DNA of 64,000 nucleotides from Micromonospora lupini (lineage in GTDB: Bacteria; Actinomycetota; Actinomycetes; Mycobacteriales; Micromonosporaceae). The notes beneath the pieces are model-generated. The model was not told the DNA's origin, ran no database searches, and saw only the letters and a list, made by a program, of their open reading frames with translations. The stretch spans positions 1,302,001 to 1,366,000 of the forward strand of contig NZ_JAPENL010000001.1 in assembly GCF_026342015.1 (NCBI RefSeq), read 5' to 3'. The position numbers and the translations under genes were made by a program. Below, piece by piece: positions 43,631 through 50,889 of this stretch (position 1 is its first letter; every line of letters begins with the position of its first letter).

Positions 43631-44500
43631 GTGAGCCTCTCTCCCCGGTTGCGGGCCGTCAGCGACCTGCACATCAGCTACGCGGAGAACCGCGCCTTCG
43701 TCGAGGAGCTGCGGCCGGACCATCCCGGCGACTGGCTGCTCGTCGCCGGCGACGTGGCCGATCGCCTCGCCGACATCGAGTGGGCACTTGACCTGCTGAG
43801 CAGCCGGTTCGCGAAAGTCGTCTGGGCGCCCGGCAACCACGAGCTGTGGACGCCTCCCGGCGACCCGGAGCACCTGCGCGGCGAGGCCCGCTACCGCGCG
43901 CTTGTGGACCTGTGCCGGCGACTGGGTGTCGTCACGCCCGAGGACCCGTACCCGGTGTGGGACGGCGAGGGCGGCCCGGCAACCATCGCCCCGCTCTTCG
44001 TCCTGTACGACTACACGTTCCGGGTGCCGCAGGCGAGCACCAAGGAGGAGTCGCTGGCCCTGGCGTACGCGGCCGGGGTGGTGTGCACCGACGAGGCGCT
44101 GTTGCACCCCGACCCGTACCCGAGCCGGGAGGCGTGGTGCGACGCCCGCGTCACCGAGACCGAACGCCGGCTGGCCGAGCGTGACCCCGCGCTGCCGACA
44201 GTGCTCGTCAACCACTACCCGCTGGTGCGCGAACCCACCGACGTGCTGTGGTTCCCGGAGTTCGCCCAGTGGTGCGGCACCGTCCGCACCCGCGACTGGC
44301 ACCTGCGCTTCGGCGCGTCCACGATGGTCTACGGGCACCTGCACATCCCCCGGACGACCTTCTACGACGGCGTGCGGTTCGAGGAGGTCTCGCTCGGCTA
44401 CCCGCGCGAGTGGCGGCGACGCGGGCCCGTCCCCGACCCGGTGCGCACCATCCACCCGGCCGACGACCTCCGGGGCGCTACCGGTCCACGGCATCGGTGA
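43631..44500 (+). CDS. Metallophosphoesterase
   Basis: The 289-aa calcineurin-like phosphoesterase shows the five metal motifs: SDLHISY, AGDVAD, PGNHELW, VNHYPL and YGHLHIPRT. Length and order are complete. Substrate not determinable; possibly a nucleotide or nucleic acid phosphodiesterase. A GTG start is used. Its end overlaps the convergent gene by 23 bp. Confidence 0.88.
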   Translation: MSLSPRLRAVSDLHISYAENRAFVEELRPDHPGDWLLVAGDVADRLADIEWALDLLSSRFAKVVWAPGNHELWTPPGDPEHLRGEARYRALVDLCRRLGVVTPEDPYPVWDGEGGPATIAPLFVLYDYTFRVPQASTKEESLALAYAAGVVCTDEALLHPDPYPSREAWCDARVTETERRLAERDPALPTVLVNHYPLVREPTDVLWFPEFAQWCGTVRTRDWHLRFGASTMVYGHLHIPRTTFYDGVRFEEVSLGYPREWRRRGPVPDPVRTIHPADDLRGATGPRHR

Positions 44501-45590
44501 ACGCTCGAAGGTTCAGGCGCGGTGCCAGCGTCCTGGCAAGCCAGGTGACGCGCTGATCACCAGCGGCCAGCCCGGCGCGGGCTACCGTGCACCAGTCGTC
44601 GCGATCCAAGACGGCGAGGTAACCGCCCAGGACTCGCTCTCGTCCACCCTCGGGCCAGGCCATTCGTCGCGCCGCTGTCTGGTTCAGATAATCAGCCAGT
44701 TCGGCAGCGACGAGGTACCGCTCCACCGACGGATCGAGCTGGCCGGCGTGCGCGCAGTGGGCCTGTAGGACGGCTGGGGCGGGCGGATAGTGGTCGAGCG
44801 TGACGCCCACGCCGGCACTGTCGGCCATCATGGTCAGCAGCAGGCCGGTATGGTCGATCACCTCGCGGTCGGGGTTCGCCGCGGTGATCGCCTCGTGCAG
44901 GTGTGCGGCGGTGGCGACCTCTCCGGCGAAGTAGCGGTTGAGGTAGTCGCCGTCGCACGCACGCCGCAGCATCCACGATCGCGATCCGGTGCTGCCGACC
45001 TTGCACAGGGACTCCACCACATACACCCGTCCCCAGCCCGTGACCCGCTCGGCCAGCCACAGCAGGGCGTCCGAGCCCCCACGCCGCCGTTCCATCGCAT
45101 GGGCGGCCAGTGGGCCGAAGTGGTTCGACAACAGCCCGATCGTCTTGATCAGCGGAATGTCGTCCTCATCCCACACGGTGCCCAGCAGTGCCAGGCCAAC
45201 AGTCGCAGCGCAGCGATCGGTGGCGTGCTGGACAAGCCAGCGACCGGTCTGCCGGACACGTTCAGCACCGACCCGACAGGCCGCGGCCGCGATGTGGTCG
45301 TTGCGATGGATCGGAACATCGAGGTCGTGAACCGCCCCGACGAGGTCGCCCGGAACGCTTGACGGATCAGCGAAATGCGCATCCAGCACGGCAGCGACAT
45401 CAGCACCGCTGCGGCGTCGATCATCCGGTCCTTGAGAACGAGACTTCCGACCTCGATGCTGCGCGTCGTCCGGATAGGGCGCACCATCACGGAACAGAGG
45501 CGAGTCGGGGTCCTCGCGATGCAACCGCAACGCGTGGTCGAACAACGACATCTGGGATCCGAGCAGTCCAGGCTCGGGGGTCACGCTCAA
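44478..45590 (-). CDS. Helical repeat-like protein of unknown function
   Basis: The 370-aa product is soluble and mostly alpha-helical by composition, with HEAT-like stretches (LLSNHFGPLAAHAMERR, VESLCKVGSTGSRSW, RRACDGDYLNRYFAGEVATA). There is no signal peptide, membrane helix or known catalytic motif. The first 60 residues are Asp/Arg-rich and probably flexible. I do not recognise the family. An in-frame ATG at residue 14 is an alternative start. Confidence 0.55.
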   Translation of the reverse strand: MSVTPEPGLLGSQMSLFDHALRLHREDPDSPLFRDGAPYPDDAQHRGRKSRSQGPDDRRRSGADVAAVLDAHFADPSSVPGDLVGAVHDLDVPIHRNDHIAAAACRVGAERVRQTGRWLVQHATDRCAATVGLALLGTVWDEDDIPLIKTIGLLSNHFGPLAAHAMERRRGGSDALLWLAERVTGWGRVYVVESLCKVGSTGSRSWMLRRACDGDYLNRYFAGEVATAAHLHEAITAANPDREVIDHTGLLLTMMADSAGVGVTLDHYPPAPAVLQAHCAHAGQLDPSVERYLVAAELADYLNQTAARRMAWPEGGRERVLGGYLAVLDRDDWCTVARAGLAAGDQRVTWLARTLAPRLNLRAFTDAVDR

Positions 45591-45618
45591 CGGCGGACGG
45601 AGGACTCAATTCTTTCGA

Positions 45619-46188
45619 TCATGCCCAGATGATGCCAGCGCCCCGGCCCACCAGCAACCCCGTCCAGGATCGGGTGGCCTTCAAGCCACACGCAGGTCCG
45701 CACCGACCGGACCGGTTTTTTAGTCGGGTGCGGCCGACGAGCGTCGCCAGTCGCGCCACGCCGGCCGGCGCCGGCTGCGCCCGGGCGACATCGGCGATGA
45801 GAGTACGCGCCAACGGCCGACACCGAACCTCAGCAGGCGCGACACTGTCCGCGTCGACGAGGGCGCGTGCCGCCCCACGCAGGTCACCCACCTGGAGATA
45901 CGCCCGAGCGGCGTCGAGCAGGTAGGCGCCCCGATACTCGGCCGGCAACCGCCGCCACCCGTCCCGCCGAACGACGCTCACATGCCGTCGCACCGCCACC
46001 AGCACCCGCGCCACCTCGACGGCGACCGGCCCGAAGCTGGTGCGGTGCTGATCGTCGTACCCCCACGGCCCACTCCCCCGCGCATCCACCCCTGCCCCGC
46101 CCCCATCCCCGCCCCCATCCCGGTAGCGTTTTGCGGCGCGTAGCGCCTGGCCCACGGACACCGTCGCCGACGCCGTAAGGACCCCCAC
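45619..46188 (-). pseudogene. Truncated regulator C-terminus, copy A
   Basis: A 189-codon frame contains the C-terminal helical part of an actinobacterial HTH regulator (GYDDQHRTSFGPVAVEVA, EYRGAYLLDAARAYLQVGDL, RPLARTLIADVARAQPAP). The DNA-binding half is missing and is replaced by a Gly-rich, low-complexity N-terminus. Compared with copy B it lacks 27 bp (nine codons) and reads past the normal stop into unrelated sequence. Probably a non-functional remnant. Confidence 0.65.
45725..46064 (-). repeat. Direct repeat copy A (340 bp)
   Basis: It is nearly identical to 47834-48201 in the same orientation. The length difference of 28 bp is explained by a 27-bp deletion here (next to a CCGCC micro-repeat) and one extra G in the other copy. 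Confidence 0.88.
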
Positions 46189-46208
46189 TCAGCGACTACG
46201 GTGACCGG

Positions 46209-47105
46209 ATGCCGATCAGTCGACGCCGAATCCTTCAGTTGGTGGCCGCCGGCAGCGGCGTCACCGCGCTCGGCGCGGCCGGCATCGCCCTGGTCGACGC
46301 CGAGGTGCTGCCCGGCCGGTCGGTGCTCGACCGCGCGCTGGGCCGCTGCGACGCCGCACCGCCGACCGCGCCGCAGGGCACGCCCCAGCCGCTGGTCACC
46401 GGCACCTTCCGCTCGACGGCACGCCGCCGGGAGGTCGGCTTCGCCATCTCCTACCCACCCGGGTACGCCCCGGGCGCGCGGCTGCCCGTCTGCCTGGCCC
46501 TGCACGGGTATGCGGCCGACGCCCGCTCCGCCGTCACCGCCGCCAGGTATCCGGAGTTCCTGGCCGGCGCGCTCGCGGCAGGGGTGCCCCCGTTCGCGCT
46601 GGCCGCACCGGACGGCGGCGACGGCTACTGGCATCCGCACGCCACCGACGACCCGCTCGGCATGCTCGTCGACGAGTTCCTGCCGCTGCTGGCCGGGCGT
46701 GGCCTGCGCACCGACCGGGTCGCGGTGGCCGGCTGGTCGATGGGCGGGTACGGCGCGCTGCTCGCCGCGCTGACCCATCCGGACCGGTTCCGGGCGGTGG
46801 TTGCCACCTCACCGGCGATCTTCCGCTCGTACGCCGACGCGGAGCGGGTCAACGCCGGCGCGTTCGACGATCCCGACGAGTGGGCCAGGTACGACGTGAC
46901 GACCCGCGCCGCGCAGTTCGCCGGCCTACCGGTGCGGATCGCGATCGGCGCGGCCGACCCGTTCGCGGGCGCGGTCGAGACACTGCGGGACCGGCTGCCC
47001 GACCCGGGGGTGGTGACCATCGGGGTGGGCTGCCACGACGGCGACTACTGGGCGTCGGTCGCCCCGGCGCAGGTGCGGGCGATCGGCGCGGCGCTGGCCG
47101 GCTGA
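46209..47105 (+). CDS. Exported alpha/beta hydrolase (esterase D / PHB depolymerase type)
   Basis: The 298-aa protein has a possible Tat signal (SRRRILQL, then a hydrophobic stretch). The catalytic pattern is LALHGYAADA (oxyanion), AGWSMGGYGALL (nucleophile Ser), IGAADPF (acid) and CHDGDYW (His). It resembles extracytoplasmic esterases of the putative esterase/EstD family. It lies between two direct-repeat copies of a regulator fragment. Confidence 0.82.
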   Translation: MPISRRRILQLVAAGSGVTALGAAGIALVDAEVLPGRSVLDRALGRCDAAPPTAPQGTPQPLVTGTFRSTARRREVGFAISYPPGYAPGARLPVCLALHGYAADARSAVTAARYPEFLAGALAAGVPPFALAAPDGGDGYWHPHATDDPLGMLVDEFLPLLAGRGLRTDRVAVAGWSMGGYGALLAALTHPDRFRAVVATSPAIFRSYADAERVNAGAFDDPDEWARYDVTTRAAQFAGLPVRIAIGAADPFAGAVETLRDRLPDPGVVTIGVGCHDGDYWASVAPAQVRAIGAALAG

Positions 47106-47121
47106 CCCGTAGCTGACGTGT

Positions 47122-47730
47122 TCAGAAGGGCTCGAAGAATCGAACGGACCAGGTCGCATCATTCGTCGAGCCGAACACCCAACCGTTGGGCCCGTCGTAA
47201 GGCGCGGAGAGGATGTGCTCTGGGACGAGGAGGTAGTCGAGCCCGTCGAGTGCCTCCTCGATACGTGCGCGGTCGTCCGGGTGCAGGTGAGGTTTGTGGC
47301 CCCACGGAGCGGAAGATCCGCACGCGGCAAGGCCACCAAAATTGCTTACGCTCACAGTCAGCGACAGTGGGATTCGGGTACGTTTCGTGCGGCTGCGACT
47401 GACCTCGGAGGGAATCCAGATGCTGCCGAAACATGCGGAGTCCTGGGCCAGCCAGACGTCACATCGGCAACCGTAGGCCTCGCTCAATCGCTCCGCGAGC
47501 CGGTCGAACCGACCCTGGGTCGCCGCGAGGTCGAAGTGCCGTGGTACCTCCAGACCATCACCTGCGAATGGCTCGACCCGCTCGTTCGATGCCGCCCGCA
47601 CCGATTGCGGCAGTGAGCCTTCCACCATGGCCCGCAGGAGCAACTCCGGACTGAGGCCGTGCCCTACCGGCGCGACCGGCTCGTCCAACTCCCGGAGCAA
47701 CGACCACCAATCCGCGTCTGACATGGTCAC
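47122..47730 (-). CDS. Hypothetical protein
   Basis: The 202-aa protein is soluble with no motif I recognise. It opens MTMSDADWWSLLRELDEP, has an unusually non-repetitive composition, and ends in GWVFGSTNDATWSVRFFEPF, a pattern seen in small uncharacterised actinobacterial proteins of the SMI1/immunity-like size class. It converges with the esterase gene and lies within the repeat-flanked segment. Confidence 0.6.
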   Translation of the reverse strand: MTMSDADWWSLLRELDEPVAPVGHGLSPELLLRAMVEGSLPQSVRAASNERVEPFAGDGLEVPRHFDLAATQGRFDRLAERLSEAYGCRCDVWLAQDSACFGSIWIPSEVSRSRTKRTRIPLSLTVSVSNFGGLAACGSSAPWGHKPHLHPDDRARIEEALDGLDYLLVPEHILSAPYDGPNGWVFGSTNDATWSVRFFEPF

Positions 47731-47828
47731 GCGAGGAACCGTAGCCAGCGGGTGACAGCGCCAACAACCGATTTGAGCCGGGTCGGCAGGGCACCTGGCC
47801 CGGCACTGCTCGACGGCCCGGCGCGTCC

Positions 47829-48300
47829 GTCAGCGGGTGAGGCCGACGAGCGTCGCCAGCCGCGCCACGCCGGCCGGCGCCGGCTGCGCCCGGGCGACAT
47901 CGGCGATGAGAGTACGCGCCAACGGCCGACACCGAACCTCAGCAGGCGCGACACTGTCCGCGTCGACAAGCGCACGCGCCGCCCCACGCAGGTCACCCAC
48001 CTGGAGATACGCCCGAGCGGCGTCGAGCAGGTAGGGCGCCCCGATACTCGGCCGGCAACCGCCGCCACCCGTCTCGCCGAACGACGCTCACATGCCGTCG
48101 CACCGCCTCGGCGGCGTCACCCCGATGCGCCGCCACCAGCACCCGCGCCACCTCGACGGCGACCGGCCCGAAGCTGGTGCGGTGCTGATCGTCGTACCCC
48201 CGAAGGTGTGCGGCGACGTCCGCGGCTCGGTCGGACGATCGGGTGGTTCCGCGGGCAGGTGCCCACAGCAGGGTCGCGGGCGGCGACCCCTAGCGGCCGC
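47829..48300 (-). pseudogene. Truncated, frameshifted regulator C-terminus, copy B
   Basis: The normal stop after LVGLTR is present. The helical C-terminal region is recognisable in two frames (RAADVAAHLRGYDDQHR upstream, ALVDADSVAPAEVR downstream), split by one extra G near 48034. The N-terminal helix-turn-helix part is absent. It retains the nine codons (AAHRGDAAE region) missing from copy A, so it is the less deleted copy but cannot be translated through. Confidence 0.7.
47834..48201 (-). repeat. Direct repeat copy B (368 bp)
   Basis: It matches 45725-46064 over its whole length apart from the 27-bp and 1-bp differences and a few substitutions. Same orientation, 2.1 kb apart. Confidence 0.88.
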
Positions 48301-48715
48301 GAAGCATGTCGGCGAGGCCGGCGGGATAGAGCGGGCGGCCTGCGGTGAAGCTGCTCAAGGAACGCCACATGACTTGCGTGCCCGGATTGTCGAGGATCTC
48401 GCCGACCGTGTCCCGCTCGTAGAGCGACTGGTCGGTGAGCCGGCAGTCGTAGACGAAGACAATCTCATGCCCGTCGCGGCCGAATCCCTGAAAGAGGTTT
48501 TCCAGAACGCCCAGTAGGCGTACGTCGAGGAGTTCGACGTCGAGTTCCTCGCGCAGTTCGCGACGTACGGCGGCCTCGGCCGTCTCGCCGAATTCGATCC
48601 CCCCGCCCAGGGGACGGTAGAAGGTCTCGTCGTTCGTGGAGTCGTGGTGCTCGAATACGAGCAGGTCCTCACCACGACGTGGCACGGCAAGGGCGACCGG
48701 GCGGATTGACGACAT
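48290..48715 (-). CDS. NUDIX hydrolase
   Basis: The 141-aa protein carries a complete Nudix box near residues 38-60 (GGGIEFGETAEAAVRRELRE, then ELDVEL). Such enzymes hydrolyse nucleoside diphosphate-linked compounds. The substrate is unknown. Its 3' end touches the pseudogene copy B, and its upstream side faces the inverted-repeat cassette. Confidence 0.87.
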   Translation of the reverse strand: MSSIRPVALAVPRRGEDLLVFEHHDSTNDETFYRPLGGGIEFGETAEAAVRRELREELDVELLDVRLLGVLENLFQGFGRDGHEIVFVYDCRLTDQSLYERDTVGEILDNPGTQVMWRSLSSFTAGRPLYPAGLADMLRGR

Positions 48716-48786
48716 CAGTCGAGGCTAATGCTCCAACCCGGGATCGTGAGGCAGGCCGAGGTGACCTCGATCGCGGTCGTAGGTGC

Positions 48787-48804
48787 CTAGATCGTTGACC
48801 GGTA
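48787..48804. repeat. Left terminal inverted repeat of cassette
   Basis: CTAGATCGTTGACCGGTA is the exact reverse complement of 50097-50114. After one mismatch the match continues for four more bases (TTCT). It lies 15 bp outside the stop of a decayed transposase. Confidence 0.9.
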
Positions 48805-48819
48805 ATTCTGGGCGGGTCA

Positions 48820-49202
48820 TCAATGGTCGTAGGCGATCAAGGAGCGTTTGACGGGTGCGTCGATGGTCCAGTTGTGCCAGATCGCGGCGTTGAGGGGGGA
48901 GCAGGCGTTGCAGGACACGGTCCATAGGCCGGCCGGTACCCGCCCGCCGTGTTGTTCCAGGCCGAGTTGGTTCTTCAACGTCCAGATGATCGCTTCATGC
49001 GTTGGCGTAAGCAGTTCGGGGCGGGTCTGGGAGGTTTCTCGTCCTTGCGGGCCGGGTGGATCAGTAACAGGCCCAGGTCGGTGAACAGTTGCTCGCTGCC
49101 GCCGGACAAGCCCTTGTCGGTGACCACGGTGGTGCCCGGGGCGGGCTGGTTAGCGGGCTGGCGGGTCAGGATCTGGCGGGTCGCTTGGCGATCGCCGAGC
49201 AT
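48820..49202 (-). pseudogene. Decayed IS982-family transposase C-terminus
   Basis: Readable fragments on the minus strand are GTTVVTDKGLSG, LLLIHPARKDEKP and LRQRM. After a frameshift near 48995 come TLKNQLGLEQHGGRV and LNAAIWHNW, ending in APVKRSLIAYDH, the typical IS982 transposase end. The N-terminal half, including the first catalytic Asp, is missing and the frame is broken. It ends next to the left inverted repeat as expected for an IS terminus. Confidence 0.78.
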
Positions 49203-49951
49203 CACGAATACTCCTGTTCCAGGATAGCCAGGTCGCGGTCGGCGAACTGCACGTGCGCCCACTGGTCGCTGAAGATGACTTGCAGGCACTTGACCGCCGT
49301 ACGTTCGGCGGGCGGCGGGCAGCCGATCGCGGTGTTCGGCCCCCGCACGCGGTCCAGCTCCTCCTGCGTGACCTGCGCCAGATATGCGCGCAGATCGGCG
49401 ATCCGCTCGGCGCGCACGGCGAGGATTTCGCCGAGGGTGGGCGCGGCCGACTCGTCGATGCCGAACTCGGTGCCGTTGGTGGTGAACGATGCGGGTACGC
49501 CGATCGGATGGAACGGGTTCGGGCGAAGGGCCGCCGCGTGGCCATACCAGGCGTCCACGACGAAGATCGTGTGTCGCAGGGTTTGGGCGAGCGACCATTC
49601 GTCGTTCACTGATCTGTGGACGGCTTCCTCTGGCAGCACGCTTACGCGTCGCAGCGTCGCTTGCCACAGCTCCTCGATGACATCCACCGCATCGCGCATC
49701 GTCTCGGGTGTGGTTGGCTGCAGTCGAAGCCGTTCGGGGTGCAGGCGATCCAGCTCGGCCTCGATCAATGGCATGACCTCCACGCCGTTGACGCGCAGGC
49801 CGTTGATCGCCCCGTCGATGTCGGCGTCCAACAGCAGCACGCCACGCATCCGGGCGCCGCTGAGATCCACCTCGCGGAAGGTTGCGCCGGCCATTGACAG
49901 GTCGATGAACTCCGTACCCTCGTAGTCGGGATGCTGCACGAATCGCGTCAT
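49202..49951 (-). CDS. Pentapeptide-like / DinB-domain protein inside the cassette
   Basis: The 249-aa protein has a short N-terminal pentapeptide-like strip (TEFIDLSMAGATFREVDLSG) and a ~160-residue DinB-like helical bundle containing NDEWSLAQTLRHTIFVVDAWYG, a usual metal-site region. Such proteins act as metal-dependent thiol transferases or are uncharacterised. ATG at 49951 or GTG at 49957 could start it. Its stop coincides with the edge of the transposase remnant. Confidence 0.72.
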   Translation of the reverse strand: MTRFVQHPDYEGTEFIDLSMAGATFREVDLSGARMRGVLLLDADIDGAINGLRVNGVEVMPLIEAELDRLHPERLRLQPTTPETMRDAVDVIEELWQATLRRVSVLPEEAVHRSVNDEWSLAQTLRHTIFVVDAWYGHAAALRPNPFHPIGVPASFTTNGTEFGIDESAAPTLGEILAVRAERIADLRAYLAQVTQEELDRVRGPNTAIGCPPPAERTAVKCLQVIFSDQWAHVQFADRDLAILEQEYS

Positions 49952-50096
49952 CGGCACATCGTAGGGGCCCGGTACGACAAGACCACCAAATCAAGATCCC
50001 AGCATTGGGCTGCCCGGAGGTTTCCGGACAGGGTTCCATTCGGGACCATTGACCGGGAGCGGAGGAGATAGTAATGGCACAAGTGAAGAGAAGAAA

Positions 50097-50114
50097 TACC
50101 GGTCAACGATCTAG
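50097..50114. repeat. Right terminal inverted repeat of cassette
   Basis: TACCGGTCAACGATCTAG is the exact reverse complement of 48787-48804. Its CTA supplies the stop codon (TAG) of the neighbouring TPR gene. Confidence 0.9.
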
Positions 50115-50773
50115 ATGTGTGTTCTTGCCTGCTCGATGTGCCGCACGATGGCATGGGCGCCGTGGGCTTGGGCGATGGCGTTCGCCTCGTCGAGTGTAGT
50201 GAGCGCATCCGAACGGCGGTCCTGGGCAGCGGCGATGTAGGCTAGGCCGACCATGTTGGCGGCCACGCCCGGCAGGGCCCCCACTTCTCGGCGCAGCCGT
50301 GACGACTCCTCCAGCCGCTCGCGCGCTTCGTCCAGTCGACCCGCCGTGTGCGCCGCGATGCCCAGGTGGCGAAGTGCCTCGGCCTCGGTCGCCTTGTCGC
50401 CGACCTGCGCCGCCATTTGGTAGGACCGTGTCAGGTGCGGAACCCCGGTCTCGTTGTCGCGCCGGATCACCTGATGCAGGCAGCCGATCCAGAACAGCGT
50501 CTCGGCCTGGCCGCGCGTGTCGCCCAGCGCCTGGTACAGCTCCATCGCACGCTCGAACAACTGCAGTTCAGCCGAGTCCTCGACGGGCGACGCACCGCTG
50601 ATGGCGCGTTCGTTGAGGAATCGCGCATGCAGGATCCGCCCCCGGGCCAGCGCGGTGTCGGCCTCCAGCGCGTCCAGGTCTCGTTCGGCGTCGGCCAGCA
50701 CGCCAGCATCGCCGCTGAACACGGCGTGTTCATAGAGGGCCCTGGCCCGTTCGATGCGATCTTCGGCGTTCAT
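50111..50773 (-). CDS. TPR-repeat protein, probably 3'-truncated
   Basis: The 220-aa soluble protein consists of tetratricopeptide-like helices (ETLFWIGCLHQVIRRDNETG, AEALRHLGIAAHTAGRLDEA, NMVGLAYIAAAQDRRSDALT). TPR arrays mediate protein binding. The stop lies inside the right inverted repeat of the cassette, so the original C-terminus may have been cut off by insertion. No ligand or partner is evident. Confidence 0.7.
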   Translation of the reverse strand: MNAEDRIERARALYEHAVFSGDAGVLADAERDLDALEADTALARGRILHARFLNERAISGASPVEDSAELQLFERAMELYQALGDTRGQAETLFWIGCLHQVIRRDNETGVPHLTRSYQMAAQVGDKATEAEALRHLGIAAHTAGRLDEARERLEESSRLRREVGALPGVAANMVGLAYIAAAQDRRSDALTTLDEANAIAQAHGAHAIVRHIEQARTHI

Positions 50774-50845
50774 CGCCGCCCCCGTCCCGGCATCGCCACT
50801 GCGCGCCGGCTCAGCAGCTTAGTGGTGCGCCCGTTCGTCGGGTGG

Positions 50846-50880
50846 GTGGCGGCCGCCGGTCGGCGTCCGGCGGCCGCCAC
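50846..50880 (-). terminator. Hairpin terminator of the GH-like gene
   Basis: A perfect 14-bp stem (GTGGCGGCCGCCGG and complement) with a 7-nt loop lies 10 bp beyond the stop of the 795-aa secreted protein. Confidence 0.8.
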
Positions 50881-50889
50881 CACAACCGG

